64,000 nucleotides of DNA from Streptomyces candidus. Its GTDB lineage: Bacteria; Actinomycetota; Actinomycetes; Streptomycetales; Streptomycetaceae. A program made the position numbers and the translations under genes. Shown here piece after piece: positions 8,442 to 16,364 of the stretch; positions within the stretch are counted from its first letter, which is position 1; the number at the start of each line of letters is the position of its first letter. The notes under the pieces are model-generated. The model saw only the letters and a program-made list of their open reading frames with translations, searched no databases and was not told the origin of the DNA. The stretch covers positions 62,001 to 126,000 of the forward strand of contig NZ_JACHEM010000013.1 of NCBI RefSeq assembly GCF_014207445.1. Direction: 5' to 3'.

Positions 8442-8462
8442 CTAGATAGGAATGCAATCTAG
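8442..8462. promoter_or_regulatory. Candidate PadR operator
   Basis: The inverted repeat CTAGAT (8442-8447), 9 bases, ATCTAG (8457-8462) lies 20 bases upstream of the PadR start in an A/T-rich pocket. Autoregulation through such a site is usual for PadR proteins; binding here is inferred. In the rest of the 8463-8740 gap I see no further gene. Confidence 0.45.
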
Positions 8463-8740
8463 ATGGCATGCCGATCGCATGGGTAGCAGGGGCTCCTCAA
8501 GATCTCGTCTCAGATAGTAGGAAGTCCGAGTAATTGTGGAGACAGCTGCCCGCACCTGTCCTAGCTTTGTAGGAGCCGAACGTCTCGCTCCATCAGCGAC
8601 TGGCGGCTGCGGGCCGGTGCCCCGAAGCAGGCAATCCCTGCGGCACCCGCTCCCCGCCTCATTCCGGCGCCTCACAGATGCAGCAATTCCCTGCGCATGT
8701 TCCGCGCGTACTTCCATGCCTCTGAAGGAGTCGATTTCCC

Positions 8741-8893
8741 GTGTCCGAGACCTCGATGACCCTGCACGCGACCCCCTCCCGCCGGGTCCGCCACAGCTCC
8801 CGTTCCGCCGACGCCGCCGACCGCAGGCAGGCCGCGGCCGCCCTCCAGCGGGCGCTGGACCGCCGCGACAACGGCGGCGAGACCGGCCACTGA
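8741..8893 (+). CDS. Small basic hypothetical protein upstream of leuB
   Basis: This is a 50-residue frame from a GTG with GAAGGAG ten bases upstream (8724-8730), a good ribosome-binding site. The peptide is rich in Arg and Ala (RSADAADRRQAAAALQRALD) and predicted to be largely helical. It has no signal peptide or membrane segment. Third-position G/C is high throughout, supporting real coding. It lies 75 bases before leuB but leuB appears to have its own promoter. The function is unknown. Confidence 0.65.
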   Translation: MSETSMTLHATPSRRVRHSSRSADAADRRQAAAALQRALDRRDNGGETGH

Positions 8894-8955
8894 GCCGTGG
8901 GGTGCATGTCGCGTCCACATGGCGGACGCGACGTGTCATCCCCTGGGACGCGGAG

Positions 8956-8961
8956 TAGGGT
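8956..8961 (+). promoter_or_regulatory. Putative -10 box of a leaderless leuB transcript
   Basis: TAGGGT ends seven bases before the leuB ATG, and no Shine-Dalgarno lies between. This spacing would place the transcription start at or next to the start codon. No clear -35 is visible. Confidence 0.45.
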
Positions 8962-8968
8962 CCCCGAC

Positions 8969-10012
8969 ATGTCTCGCAGCATCAATCTCGCAGTGATCCC
9001 CGGTGACGGCATCGGCCAGGAGGTCGTGGCCCAGGGCCTGAAGGTCCTCAACTCCGTCCTCCCGCAGGACGTGAAGCTGGAGACCAAGGAGTACGACCTC
9101 GGCGCCCAGCGCTGGCACCGCACCGGGGAGACCCTCCCGGACGCGGAGCTGGAAGCGCTCAAGCGGCACGACGCGATCCTGCTCGGCGCGATCGGCGACC
9201 CGTCCGTACCCTCCGGAGTGCTGGAACGCGGTCTGCTGCTCAAGCTGCGCTTCGCCTTCGACCACTTCATCAACCTGCGCCCCTCGAAGCTCTTCCCGAA
9301 CACCGCGACGCCGCTCGCCGGCCGCCCGGAGATCGACTTCGTGGTCGTACGGGAGGGCACCGAGGGCCCGTACACCGGCAACGGCGGCAGCCTCCGTACC
9401 GGCACCGCGCACGAGGTGGCCACCGAGGTCAGCCTCAACACGGCGTACGGCGTGGAGCGCGTGGTGCGCGACGCCTTCGAGCGCGCGGCGGCCCGCCCGC
9501 GCAGGAAGCTCACGCTCGTCCACAAGAACAACGTGCTCGTCTACGCCGGCCACCTGTGGAAGAACACCTTCGACCGGGTCGCCGCCGAGTACCCGTCCGT
9601 CACCACGGACTACCTGCACGTCGACGCCGCGACGATCTTCTTCGTCACCCAGCCGGAACGCTTCGACGTCATCGTCACCGACAACCTCTTCGGCGACATC
9701 CTCACCGACCTCGCCGCCGCCGTCTCCGGCGGAATCGGCCTGGCCGCCTCCGGCAACATCAACCCGACGGGCGCCTTCCCGTCCATGTTCGAGCCCGTGC
9801 ACGGCTCCGCGCCCGACATCGCGGGCCAGGGCAAGGCCGACCCGACGGCGACCATCCTCTCCGTCGCGCTCCTGCTGCGTCACCTCGGATACGAGTCCGA
9901 GGCCGCCCGCATCGAGACGGCCGTCTCCGCCGACCTCGCCGAGCGTTCCGCCGACACCGTCCGTACGACGGACGAGATCGGCGACGCGCTCGCCCTGCGA
10001 GTAGCGGGCTGA
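8969..10012 (+). CDS. leuB: 3-isopropylmalate dehydrogenase
   Basis: The 347-residue enzyme catalyses NAD+-dependent oxidative decarboxylation of 3-isopropylmalate in leucine biosynthesis. Family signatures are the N-terminal NLAVIPGDGIGQEV, VVREGTEGPYTGNGG (substrate region), VHKNNVLVYAGHLWKNTF, VDAATIFFV and DNLFGDILTDLAAAVSGGIGLAASGNINP (metal and NAD sites), and FEPVHGSAPDIAGQGKADPTA. The start ATG gives the usual length for actinobacterial LeuB; an upstream in-frame extension is an artefact of a missing stop. It is followed by a strong hairpin. The partner isomerase genes leuC and leuD lie 42 kb away in this window. Confidence 0.95.
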   Translation: MSRSINLAVIPGDGIGQEVVAQGLKVLNSVLPQDVKLETKEYDLGAQRWHRTGETLPDAELEALKRHDAILLGAIGDPSVPSGVLERGLLLKLRFAFDHFINLRPSKLFPNTATPLAGRPEIDFVVVREGTEGPYTGNGGSLRTGTAHEVATEVSLNTAYGVERVVRDAFERAAARPRRKLTLVHKNNVLVYAGHLWKNTFDRVAAEYPSVTTDYLHVDAATIFFVTQPERFDVIVTDNLFGDILTDLAAAVSGGIGLAASGNINPTGAFPSMFEPVHGSAPDIAGQGKADPTATILSVALLLRHLGYESEAARIETAVSADLAERSADTVRTTDEIGDALALRVAG

Positions 10013-10034
10013 CCCGACGGACTCTCGCTCACGC

Positions 10035-10064
10035 CAGCCGCCGGGTCTCCAGACCCGGCGGCTG
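10035..10064 (+). terminator. Hairpin terminator after leuB
   Basis: A perfect inverted repeat pairs CAGCCGCCGGGTCT (10035-10048) with its complement (10051-10064). It starts 23 bases after the leuB stop and is followed by TTCCTC. The remaining gap to ilvE (to 10261) contains GATAAT (10157-10162), a possible ilvE -10 element. Confidence 0.75.
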
Positions 10065-10261
10065 TTCCTCTGCGGCCACCGGGTGCGAGACCATCAAGCC
10101 CGGGCCGCGTACACCGCACGCCACACACACCGTTTCGTCCCTGCCCCTTCGCGCGCGATAATCGAACGCAGGGTCGCGGTACGAGAGGAAGCTCGGACGT
10201 CCTACTTGTGACGGATGGCGTGCGCGGCCCTTCCCAGACAACCGGTGAAGGACACGCACTC

Positions 10262-11353
10262 ATGACGACGCCCACGACGATCGAGCTCAAGCCCTCAGCC
10301 ACCCCGCTGAGCGCCGCGGAGCGCCAGGCGCACATGGCCAACCCCGGGTTCGGCCGGTATTTCACCGATCACATGGTGACCATCAAGTGGACGGAAGGCC
10401 GTGGCTGGCACGACGGACAGCTCGTCCCGTACGGGCCGCTCTCCCTCGACCCGGCGAACATGACCCTGCACTACGCGCAGGAGATCTTCGAAGGGCTCAA
10501 GGCGTACCGCAGGCCCGACGGCTCCGTCGCGACCTTCCGGCCCGAGGTCAACGCCAAGCGCTTCCAGGCCTCCGCGCACCGGCTCGCGATGCCGGAGCTG
10601 CCGGTGGAGACCTTCATCGAGGCGTGCGACGCGCTCGTCAAGCAGGACGAGGCGTGGGTCCCGCCGCACGGCGGCGAGGAGTCGCTCTACCTGCGGCCCT
10701 TCATGATCGCCACCGAGGTCGGGCTGGGCGTCAAGCCCGCCAACGAGTACCTCTTCCTCGTCATCGCCTCGCCGGCCGGCGCGTACTTCCCCGGCGGCGT
10801 GAAGCCCGTCTCGGTCTGGCTCTCGGAGAACTACGTCCGCGCGGTGCCCGGCGGCATGGGCTACGCGAAGACCGGCGGCAACTACGCGGCCTCCCTGCTC
10901 GCCCAGGCGGAAGCCGCCGAGAAGGGCTGCGACCAGGTCGTCTGGCTGGACGCCCTCAACCACAAGTGGGTCGAGGAAATGGGCGGCATGAACCTGTACT
11001 TCGTGTACGGGGACAGGATCGTCACCCCGGAGCTGACGGGATCCCTGCTGGCCGGCGTCACCCGGGACACCCTGCTCCAGCTCGCCGGTGACCTGGGCTA
11101 CACCTCGGAGGAGGGCCGCATCTCCACGGAGCAGTGGCGGGCCGACGCGGAGTCCGGCGCGCTGACCGAGGTCTTCGCATGCGGCACCGCGGCGGTCATC
11201 ACACCGGTCGGCCACGTGAAGTCCGCCTCCGGGGAGTGGACGACCGCGGACGGACAGCCGGGCCGCGTGACGATGGCGCTGCGCAAGGCGCTGCTGGAGA
11301 TCCAGACGGGCAAGGCGGAGGACGTGCACGGATGGATGCACGAGCTGGCTTAG
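10262..11353 (+). CDS. ilvE: Branched-chain amino-acid aminotransferase
   Basis: The 363-residue class IV (fold IV) PLP-dependent aminotransferase interconverts Val, Leu and Ile with their 2-oxo acids. The PLP lysine lies in GGMGYAKTGGNYAASLLAQ. Other signatures are FGRYFTDHMVTIKW, LHYAQEIFEGLKAYR, LYLRPFMIATEVGLGVKP, and the C-terminal FACGTAAVITPVGHV that binds the PLP phosphate. The ATG at 10262 follows GGTGAAGGA. It acts downstream of the leucine and isoleucine enzymes also encoded in this window (leuB, leuCD, cimA). Confidence 0.95.
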   Translation: MTTPTTIELKPSATPLSAAERQAHMANPGFGRYFTDHMVTIKWTEGRGWHDGQLVPYGPLSLDPANMTLHYAQEIFEGLKAYRRPDGSVATFRPEVNAKRFQASAHRLAMPELPVETFIEACDALVKQDEAWVPPHGGEESLYLRPFMIATEVGLGVKPANEYLFLVIASPAGAYFPGGVKPVSVWLSENYVRAVPGGMGYAKTGGNYAASLLAQAEAAEKGCDQVVWLDALNHKWVEEMGGMNLYFVYGDRIVTPELTGSLLAGVTRDTLLQLAGDLGYTSEEGRISTEQWRADAESGALTEVFACGTAAVITPVGHVKSASGEWTTADGQPGRVTMALRKALLEIQTGKAEDVHGWMHELA

Positions 11354-11479
11354 GCAGCCGCCGAGCGGCGGAGTCCGAGGAGTTCGGGCGGGGGCGGTGC
11401 GAGGGGCGGGCGCGTGTGTGCGATGCCGTTCCCCTGTCCGCTCTCGCCCTTGTGCACGTGACGGGCGGGCTTTCAGGGG

Positions 11480-11759
11480 CGGGGCCGGGGCGCCTCGGGC
11501 ACGGCCGGCTGGAGAGCGGCGCCCCACCGCACCAGCCTCCCCCCGTCCATCGCTGACCACGGTCGCCTGCGACCCCGCCAGCGCCTCGGGCGGCAACGCC
11601 GAACCGCCGCCGGTCGGCATCCCGCCCACCCCGGACGGTGACCTCCACTCCGGCCGCGACACCGCACAACGGGCCCGCGGCGAAGGTCTCCGGAGGATCG
11701 GCGTATGGCACGAACGCCCGGATCCCCGCGTCCAGCCGGGCCGGCTCCGCGGCCTTCAT
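11480..11759 (-). pseudogene. Possible decayed reading frame downstream of the EEP-family gene
   Basis: Between ilvE and the EEP-family gene lies about 400 bases without a convincing intact gene. On the minus strand an ATG overlaps the EEP stop codon (ATGA) and opens a frame beginning MKAAEPARLDAGIRAF with typical codon bias for about 40 codons. After about position 11645 the good codon bias seems to shift to another frame containing ALPPEALAGSQATVV. This looks like a coupled downstream gene broken by a frameshift, but the region is short and I do not recognise the product, so it may be non-coding. Confidence 0.28.
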
Positions 11760-12580
11760 CGCGCCACGCCCGTCTCCAGGTCCGCGCGTACCCCCGCATG
11801 GTCGGAGGGCCACACCCCGTCCACCGGCCCGTGCCCGAAACGGGCGACCGAGCGCACCGCGCCGAGCCCGCCGGGGCCCGGCACGCCCAGGAACACGTAG
11901 TCGATCCGGCTGCTGGGCCCCGGGGTGTGGTAGCCGTTCGTGGCGTCCCAGGTGGCCCACGGGGCGCCGGGTTGCGCGTACTCCCACGCGTCCACGAAGA
12001 CCTGCCCCGGCACCGGGGGCGCGGTCTTGTACCCGCCCATCAGCCGTATCTCGTCCGAGTCGGGCCAGGCGTTGAAGTCCCCTGCGACCACCGCCGGGAA
12101 CGCTCCGGCACCCCGGTGCTCCGCCACGAAACGGCTCAGGGCACGCACCTGCACGCAGCGTGTGGCGGAGTCGTACACGGCCGAGTTGAGGTGCGTGGTG
12201 AACACCGGGACGCAGCCCGCGGGGGAGTCCACCCGGGCGTACAGTGCCATCCGCCCGTTGTCCCCCGCCCCGTCCGCGGGCAGCCGCACCGACGCGTGCT
12301 CGCCGATCGGCCACCGGCTGAGGACGGCCACCCCGATGTCCGACGTGTCCCCGCCCGTCCGCCGCTGCCAGTAGTGCGGCTCCGCGAAGCGCACCCACGT
12401 CCAGTGGTCGAGCCCCAGCTCCCCGGCCAGCCAACCCGCCAGGTTCTCCTCGTCGTTGGCCCACACCTCCTGGAGCACGACGACGTCCGGCCGCTGCTCG
12501 CGCAGGACGGCGAGGATCGCTTTCCGGCGGGCGTCCCAGGGGCCGAACCGCCACCACAGGTTCCATGTCAGTACGCGCAT
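11756..12580 (-). CDS. Endonuclease/exonuclease/phosphatase (EEP) family protein
   Basis: The 274-residue protein has the EEP metallo-hydrolase signatures in order: RVLTWNLWW at the N-terminus, VVVLQEVWANDEEN (metal-binding Glu), HLNSA, AVVAGDFNAWPDSDEIR (catalytic Asp and Asn), IDYVFLG, and the C-terminal WPSDHAGVRADL (catalytic His). The superfamily includes DNase I, exonuclease III and inositol-polyphosphate and sphingomyelin phosphatases, so the substrate is open. No signal peptide is visible, suggesting a cytoplasmic location. It is divergent from the secreted beta-propeller gene. Confidence 0.85.
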   Translation of the reverse strand: MRVLTWNLWWRFGPWDARRKAILAVLREQRPDVVVLQEVWANDEENLAGWLAGELGLDHWTWVRFAEPHYWQRRTGGDTSDIGVAVLSRWPIGEHASVRLPADGAGDNGRMALYARVDSPAGCVPVFTTHLNSAVYDSATRCVQVRALSRFVAEHRGAGAFPAVVAGDFNAWPDSDEIRLMGGYKTAPPVPGQVFVDAWEYAQPGAPWATWDATNGYHTPGPSSRIDYVFLGVPGPGGLGAVRSVARFGHGPVDGVWPSDHAGVRADLETGVAR

Positions 12581-12713
12581 GCGCCGAACCTACCCGGCCG
12601 TCCGCACGCCGGAATGCGGAACCGGCGGGGCGGCGAGCGAACCAACCGCACCGTGCACGCGTCCTTCACTCCAGTACGGTCCAACAACCGCACCACCACG
12701 GGGAGTTCCATCA

Positions 12714-13937
12714 ATGCGCACCATCTCACGTACCGCGATCGGCGCGGCACTCGTCGCCGCCCTCACCGCACTGACCCTGCCCACCGCCTCGGCCGGGCCC
12801 CTCGCGCCCCGCACCGAGAAGGCCAGCACCGCACCCGGCGGCGCGCAGGCGGACAACTCCTCCGGGGACCCGGTGCTGAGCGGCGACGGCAAGGTGCTCG
12901 CCTTCCAGTCGTACGCCTCGAACCTGGTCGCCGGGGACACGCCCGGTACTGAGGACGTCTTCGTGCGCCCCGCGCCTGGCGCGCCGCTCCAGCGGGTGGC
13001 CGTGCCCGGCGCCACGACCTCGTCGGCGGCGCTCAGCCGCGACGGCCGCTTCCTCGCGTTCTCGTCCAGGAGCGAGACCCTGACCTACGGCGTCCACGTA
13101 CGGGACGTGCGGACCGCCCGCACCGAGCGGCTCGCCCCCGCCCTCGGCGACGCGTACGCCGTCTCCTCCGGCAGGTCGGCGCTCAGCGCCAACGGCCGGT
13201 ACGTCGCCTTCGGTGCCGACGCCACCGACGCCACCCCGGCCGCCGCAGACGACGGCCCCCGCGTCTACCTGTACGACCGCACCACCGGGAAGACCGAGCG
13301 GATCAGTCACTCGCCGGACGACGCGGACGGCGCACGCGGCTGCTTCGTCGGGTCCGTCAGCGACGACGGCTCGAAGATCGTTTACCAGGACTCGTACACC
13401 AACGGGCCCCGGGGCGACGACTGGGGCGACGTCTTCGTCCACGACCGCACCACCGGGAAGACCGTGCAGGCGGACGCCACGCACAACGGGGCCGAGGCGG
13501 ACAAGGCGTCGATCGAGCCGCGGCTGAGCGGTGACGGCAGCACGGTGGTCTTCAACTCCTACGCCACCAACCTGGTGCCCGGCACCGACCCCAACCGCGG
13601 CTGGAACCCGTTCGTGTACGACCTGCGCAGCAAGGAGCTGACGCGGATCGACGCCCCCGTGCCGACCGACATCACGACCGCGTCTAGCCTCTCGGGCGAC
13701 GGGAGCAAGGTGCTGTACTCGCGCTCGGGCAGCTCCGCGGGACAGTGGGTACGTGATCTGCGCTCCGGCAGGGACACCCTGGCCACCCCGGGGCTGGACG
13801 GTTCCCCGCAGGGCGTGGGCAGCTCCGCGCTGAGCGCCGACGCGTCGACCGTCGCCTTCTCCGGCTACGACGACGGCACGTTCGTCGCGGGTGACACCAA
13901 CGGCGAGCCGGACGTCTTCGTACGCCGTCTCCGCTGA
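12714..13937 (+). CDS. Secreted WD40/TolB-like beta-propeller protein
   Basis: The 407-residue protein starts with a signal peptide: basic MRTISRTAIG, a hydrophobic stretch, then a likely cleavage after ASA at about residue 27. The rest consists of repeated blade motifs of the type LSGDGKVLAFQSYASNLV, LSRDGRFLAFSS, LSANGRYVAFGADAT, VSDDGSKIVYQDS, LSGDGSTVVFNSYATNLV, LSGDGSKVLYSRS and LSADASTVAFSGYDD. That gives about seven repeats of the PD40/TolB type. Such proteins usually mediate protein contacts or ligand binding outside the cell. GGGGAG precedes the ATG. The partner is unknown. Confidence 0.85.
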   Translation: MRTISRTAIGAALVAALTALTLPTASAGPLAPRTEKASTAPGGAQADNSSGDPVLSGDGKVLAFQSYASNLVAGDTPGTEDVFVRPAPGAPLQRVAVPGATTSSAALSRDGRFLAFSSRSETLTYGVHVRDVRTARTERLAPALGDAYAVSSGRSALSANGRYVAFGADATDATPAAADDGPRVYLYDRTTGKTERISHSPDDADGARGCFVGSVSDDGSKIVYQDSYTNGPRGDDWGDVFVHDRTTGKTVQADATHNGAEADKASIEPRLSGDGSTVVFNSYATNLVPGTDPNRGWNPFVYDLRSKELTRIDAPVPTDITTASSLSGDGSKVLYSRSGSSAGQWVRDLRSGRDTLATPGLDGSPQGVGSSALSADASTVAFSGYDDGTFVAGDTNGEPDVFVRRLR

Positions 13938-14054
13938 CCGCTGCCGGCCGTCTTCGCCGACGGTTCCCGGCCGTCTCCGCTGATCGCCCCCCACGGGCGC
14001 CCGCATCCTGAGACGCCCTGAGACACGGGGGCAGCCGTGTGCCAGACTGCCCCC

Positions 14055-14105
14055 GTGTCCTCGTTCGCCATGATTATCGGCAGCAGGCGCGCCGGTCCGC
14101 AGTGA
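14055..14105 (+). CDS. Putative leader peptide of the cimA attenuator
   Basis: A 16-codon frame from GTG encodes MSSFAMIIGSRRAGPQ; an internal ATG at 14070 would give an 11-residue version. It has adjacent Ile-Ile codons and an I-I-G-x-R-R-A-G pattern. This resembles the branched-chain leader peptides described upstream of ilvB in actinobacteria, whose typical ending is VLGKRVG. It lies 60 bases before a classic hairpin-plus-T-run terminator and 215 bases before an isoleucine-pathway gene. The coding claim rests on this context. Confidence 0.5.
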   Translation: MSSFAMIIGSRRAGPQ

Positions 14106-14163
14106 CCGTCCCGTACATCCACCCCCGTACGGCACGGCCGCCCCGCCCCGACCCGCGCGCAGA

Positions 14164-14189
14164 CCTCTCGCACCCGCGAGGGGTTTTTT
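14164..14189 (+). terminator. Rho-independent terminator / attenuator upstream of cimA
   Basis: CCTCTCGC (14164-14171), loop ACCC, GCGAGGGG (14176-14183) is followed directly by six T residues and then CGTTTT. A T-run is rare in this genome. Its place between a leader-peptide-like ORF and cimA suggests conditional termination rather than the end of the propeller gene 226 bases upstream. The CCGTAC/GTACGG pair just upstream (within 14110-14133) could form part of the alternative structure. Confidence 0.65.
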
Positions 14190-14319
14190 CGTTTTACGGC
14201 CCCTACCCCGGCCCGACGGACGAGGCGCGCGAAGATGGGGGCAAGTGGAACCAGTCATTCCGACTGAGTGAATTCACCGCCTGGAACGTGAGCCCAGGAT
14301 CCGACAGGAGTCAGAGACC

Positions 14320-15933
14320 ATGACGACCGCAGACAGCCTTGACGACAGCTTCCACGTCTTCGACACCACGCTGCGCGACGGCGCGCAGCGCGAGGGGATC
14401 AACCTCACCGTTGCGGACAAGCTGGCCATCGCCCGTCATCTGGACGACTTCGGGGTCGGGTTCATCGAGGGGGGCTGGCCCGGCGCGAACCCCCGGGACA
14501 CCGAGTTCTTCTCCCGGGTGCAGAAGGAAGTCACCTTCCGCAACGCTCAGTTGGTGGCATTCGGTGCCACCCGCAGGCCTGGGGCGAGAGCCGCCGACGA
14601 CCCGCAGGTGCGGGCGCTGGTGGAATCCGGGGCGCCGGTGGTCACCCTGGTCGCCAAGTCGCACGACCGGCACGTGGAGCTGGCGCTGCGCACCACGCTG
14701 GACGAGAACGTCGCGATGGTCCGCGACACGGTGTCGTACCTGCGCGAGCAGGGGCGGCGCGTCTTCGTCGACTGCGAGCACTTCTTCGACGGGTACCGGG
14801 CGAACCCGGAGTACGCGAAGGCCGTGGTGCGGGCGGCGAGCGAGGCGGGGGCGGACGTCGTCATCCTCTGCGACACCAACGGCGGGATGCTCCCCGCGCG
14901 GATCCAGGCGGTCGTGGCGACGGTCCTCGCCGACACCGGGGCCCGGCTCGGCATCCACGCCCAGGACGACACGGGCTGCGCCGTCGCCAACACCCTGGCG
15001 GCCGTCGACGCCGGCGCCACCCATGTGCAGTGCACCGCCAACGGCTACGGCGAGCGCGTCGGCAACGCCAACCTGTTCCCGGTGGTCGCCGCGCTGGAGC
15101 TGAAGTACGGGAAGAAGGTGCTGCCCGAGGGCTCGCTGCGGGAGATGACCCGGATCTCGCACGCCATCGCCGAGGTCGTCAACCTCACGCCGTCCACGCA
15201 CCAGCCGTACGTGGGCGTCTCGGCGTTCGCGCACAAGGCGGGCCTGCACGCCTCCGCCATCAAGGTCGACCCCGACCTCTACCAGCACATCGACCCCGAA
15301 CTGGTCGGCAACCGCATCCGGATGCTCGTCTCCGACATGGCGGGCCGCGCCTCGATCGAGCTCAAGGGCAAGGAGCTGGGGGTCGAACTCGGCGACGACC
15401 GCGAACTGGTGGGCCGGGTGGTGGACCGGGTCAAGGAGCGCGAACTCCGGGGCTACACGTACGAGGCCGCCGACGCGTCCTTCGAGCTGCTGCTGCGGGA
15501 GGAGGCGGAGGGGCGGGCCCGCCGGTACTTCCGGGTCGAATCCTGGCGGGCCATCGTGGAGGACCGGCCGGACGGCACGCACGCCAACGAGGCGACCGTG
15601 AAGCTGTGGGCCAAGGGTGAGCGGATCGTCGCCACGGCGGAGGGCAACGGCCCGGTCAACGCGCTGGACCGGGCCCTGCGCGTGGGGCTGGAGCGGATCT
15701 ATCCGCAGCTCGCCAAGCTGGAGCTGCTGGACTACAAGGTCCGCATCCTGGAGGGCACCCACGGCACCGAGTCCACCACCCGCGTCCTGATCACCACCGG
15801 CGACGGCGCGGGCTCCGGCGAGGACTGGTCGACGGTCGGCGTCGCGGAGAACGTCATCGCCGCGTCCTGGCAGGCGCTGGAGGACGCGTACACGTACGGA
15901 CTGCTGCGTGCGGGCGTCGAGCCGACGGAATGA
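14320..15933 (+). CDS. cimA: (R)-citramalate synthase
   Basis: The 537-residue HMGL-like acyltransferase condenses pyruvate and acetyl-CoA to citramalate, opening the pyruvate route to 2-oxobutyrate and isoleucine. Visible features are the DTTLRDGAQREGINLT metal and substrate motif at about residues 15-30, FVDCEHFFDGYRANPEYA, LCDTNGGMLP, GIHAQDDTGCAVANTLAAVDAGATHVQ (HxH region), TANGYGERVGNANL, and a C-terminal LeuA-dimer regulatory domain from about residue 390. The length and the EGGWPGANP and EHFFDGY signatures favour CimA over LeuA, but the two are close relatives. ACAGGAG lies nine bases before the ATG. Confidence 0.88.
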   Translation: MTTADSLDDSFHVFDTTLRDGAQREGINLTVADKLAIARHLDDFGVGFIEGGWPGANPRDTEFFSRVQKEVTFRNAQLVAFGATRRPGARAADDPQVRALVESGAPVVTLVAKSHDRHVELALRTTLDENVAMVRDTVSYLREQGRRVFVDCEHFFDGYRANPEYAKAVVRAASEAGADVVILCDTNGGMLPARIQAVVATVLADTGARLGIHAQDDTGCAVANTLAAVDAGATHVQCTANGYGERVGNANLFPVVAALELKYGKKVLPEGSLREMTRISHAIAEVVNLTPSTHQPYVGVSAFAHKAGLHASAIKVDPDLYQHIDPELVGNRIRMLVSDMAGRASIELKGKELGVELGDDRELVGRVVDRVKERELRGYTYEAADASFELLLREEAEGRARRYFRVESWRAIVEDRPDGTHANEATVKLWAKGERIVATAEGNGPVNALDRALRVGLERIYPQLAKLELLDYKVRILEGTHGTESTTRVLITTGDGAGSGEDWSTVGVAENVIAASWQALEDAYTYGLLRAGVEPTE

Positions 15934-15970
15934 CGGCGGGGAAGCTGTTCGGCCGGAAGAACTTCAGCGT

Positions 15971-16000
15971 TTGACCAATTCCGTTCAATGAACAACAAGT
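15971..16000 (+). promoter_or_regulatory. Candidate promoter and palindrome upstream of the lasso-peptide cluster
   Basis: TTGACC (15971-15976) is a good -35. A 17-18 base spacer leads to a weak -10 (ACAAGT, 15995-16000). The spacer contains the interrupted palindrome GTTCAATGAAC (15983-15993), a possible regulator site. The stretch is distinctly A/T-richer than its flanks. The rest of the 15934-16225 gap shows no other gene. Confidence 0.45.
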
Positions 16001-16225
16001 AAGCGCTCGTTCACCCTGCGTCAAGGAGGGTGATCTCGTCAGGTGTAAAGGTGATCAAGCCATCTCCGAGGTCCGGGGGTGCACATGAGTACGAGAAACA
16101 GATCAACTGTTCCCGGCCGTCACGGAGTTCACGCGGTGCGCATGGTTCACATGTCCCGCACCGCGCACACCCGTCACGGCCGTCTCATTGCTCGGTGCAT
16201 CCCTACTTACGGAGAGGACGTGACG

Positions 16226-16345
16226 ATGGTGAAGAAGACCTACGTCAAGCCGTCGCTGTTCAACCAGGGCGACTTCAGCAAGAAGACCGCGGGCATGTTC
16301 TATGCCTCCTGCAAGGAGTACTGGTCCCGTCGGCTCTGCATCTGA
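16226..16345 (+). CDS. Lasso peptide precursor
   Basis: The frame encodes 39 residues from ATG, with GGAGAGG eight bases upstream. The leader is 22 residues and contains YVKPSL, an exact match to the YxxPxL element bound by lasso RRE proteins, then a GDF segment and KKTA, with the conserved Thr at -2. The predicted core is GMFYASCKEYWSRRLCI. Gly1 would be joined to Glu9, the only acidic residue in the core, giving a nine-residue macrolactam. Cys7 in the ring and Cys16 in the tail could form a disulfide. Longer in-frame starts exist upstream but lack a good ribosome-binding site. It heads a complete maturation cluster. Confidence 0.9.
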   Translation: MVKKTYVKPSLFNQGDFSKKTAGMFYASCKEYWSRRLCI

Positions 16346-16364
16346 TCCGGCGGACGGCTGAGTG

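Noticed and set aside
16079..16225. N-terminal extension of the lasso precursor (88-residue version)
   Set aside because: It lacks a ribosome-binding site, has a His/Arg-rich composition atypical of lasso leaders, and the 22-residue leader starting after GGAGAGG already contains all expected elements.
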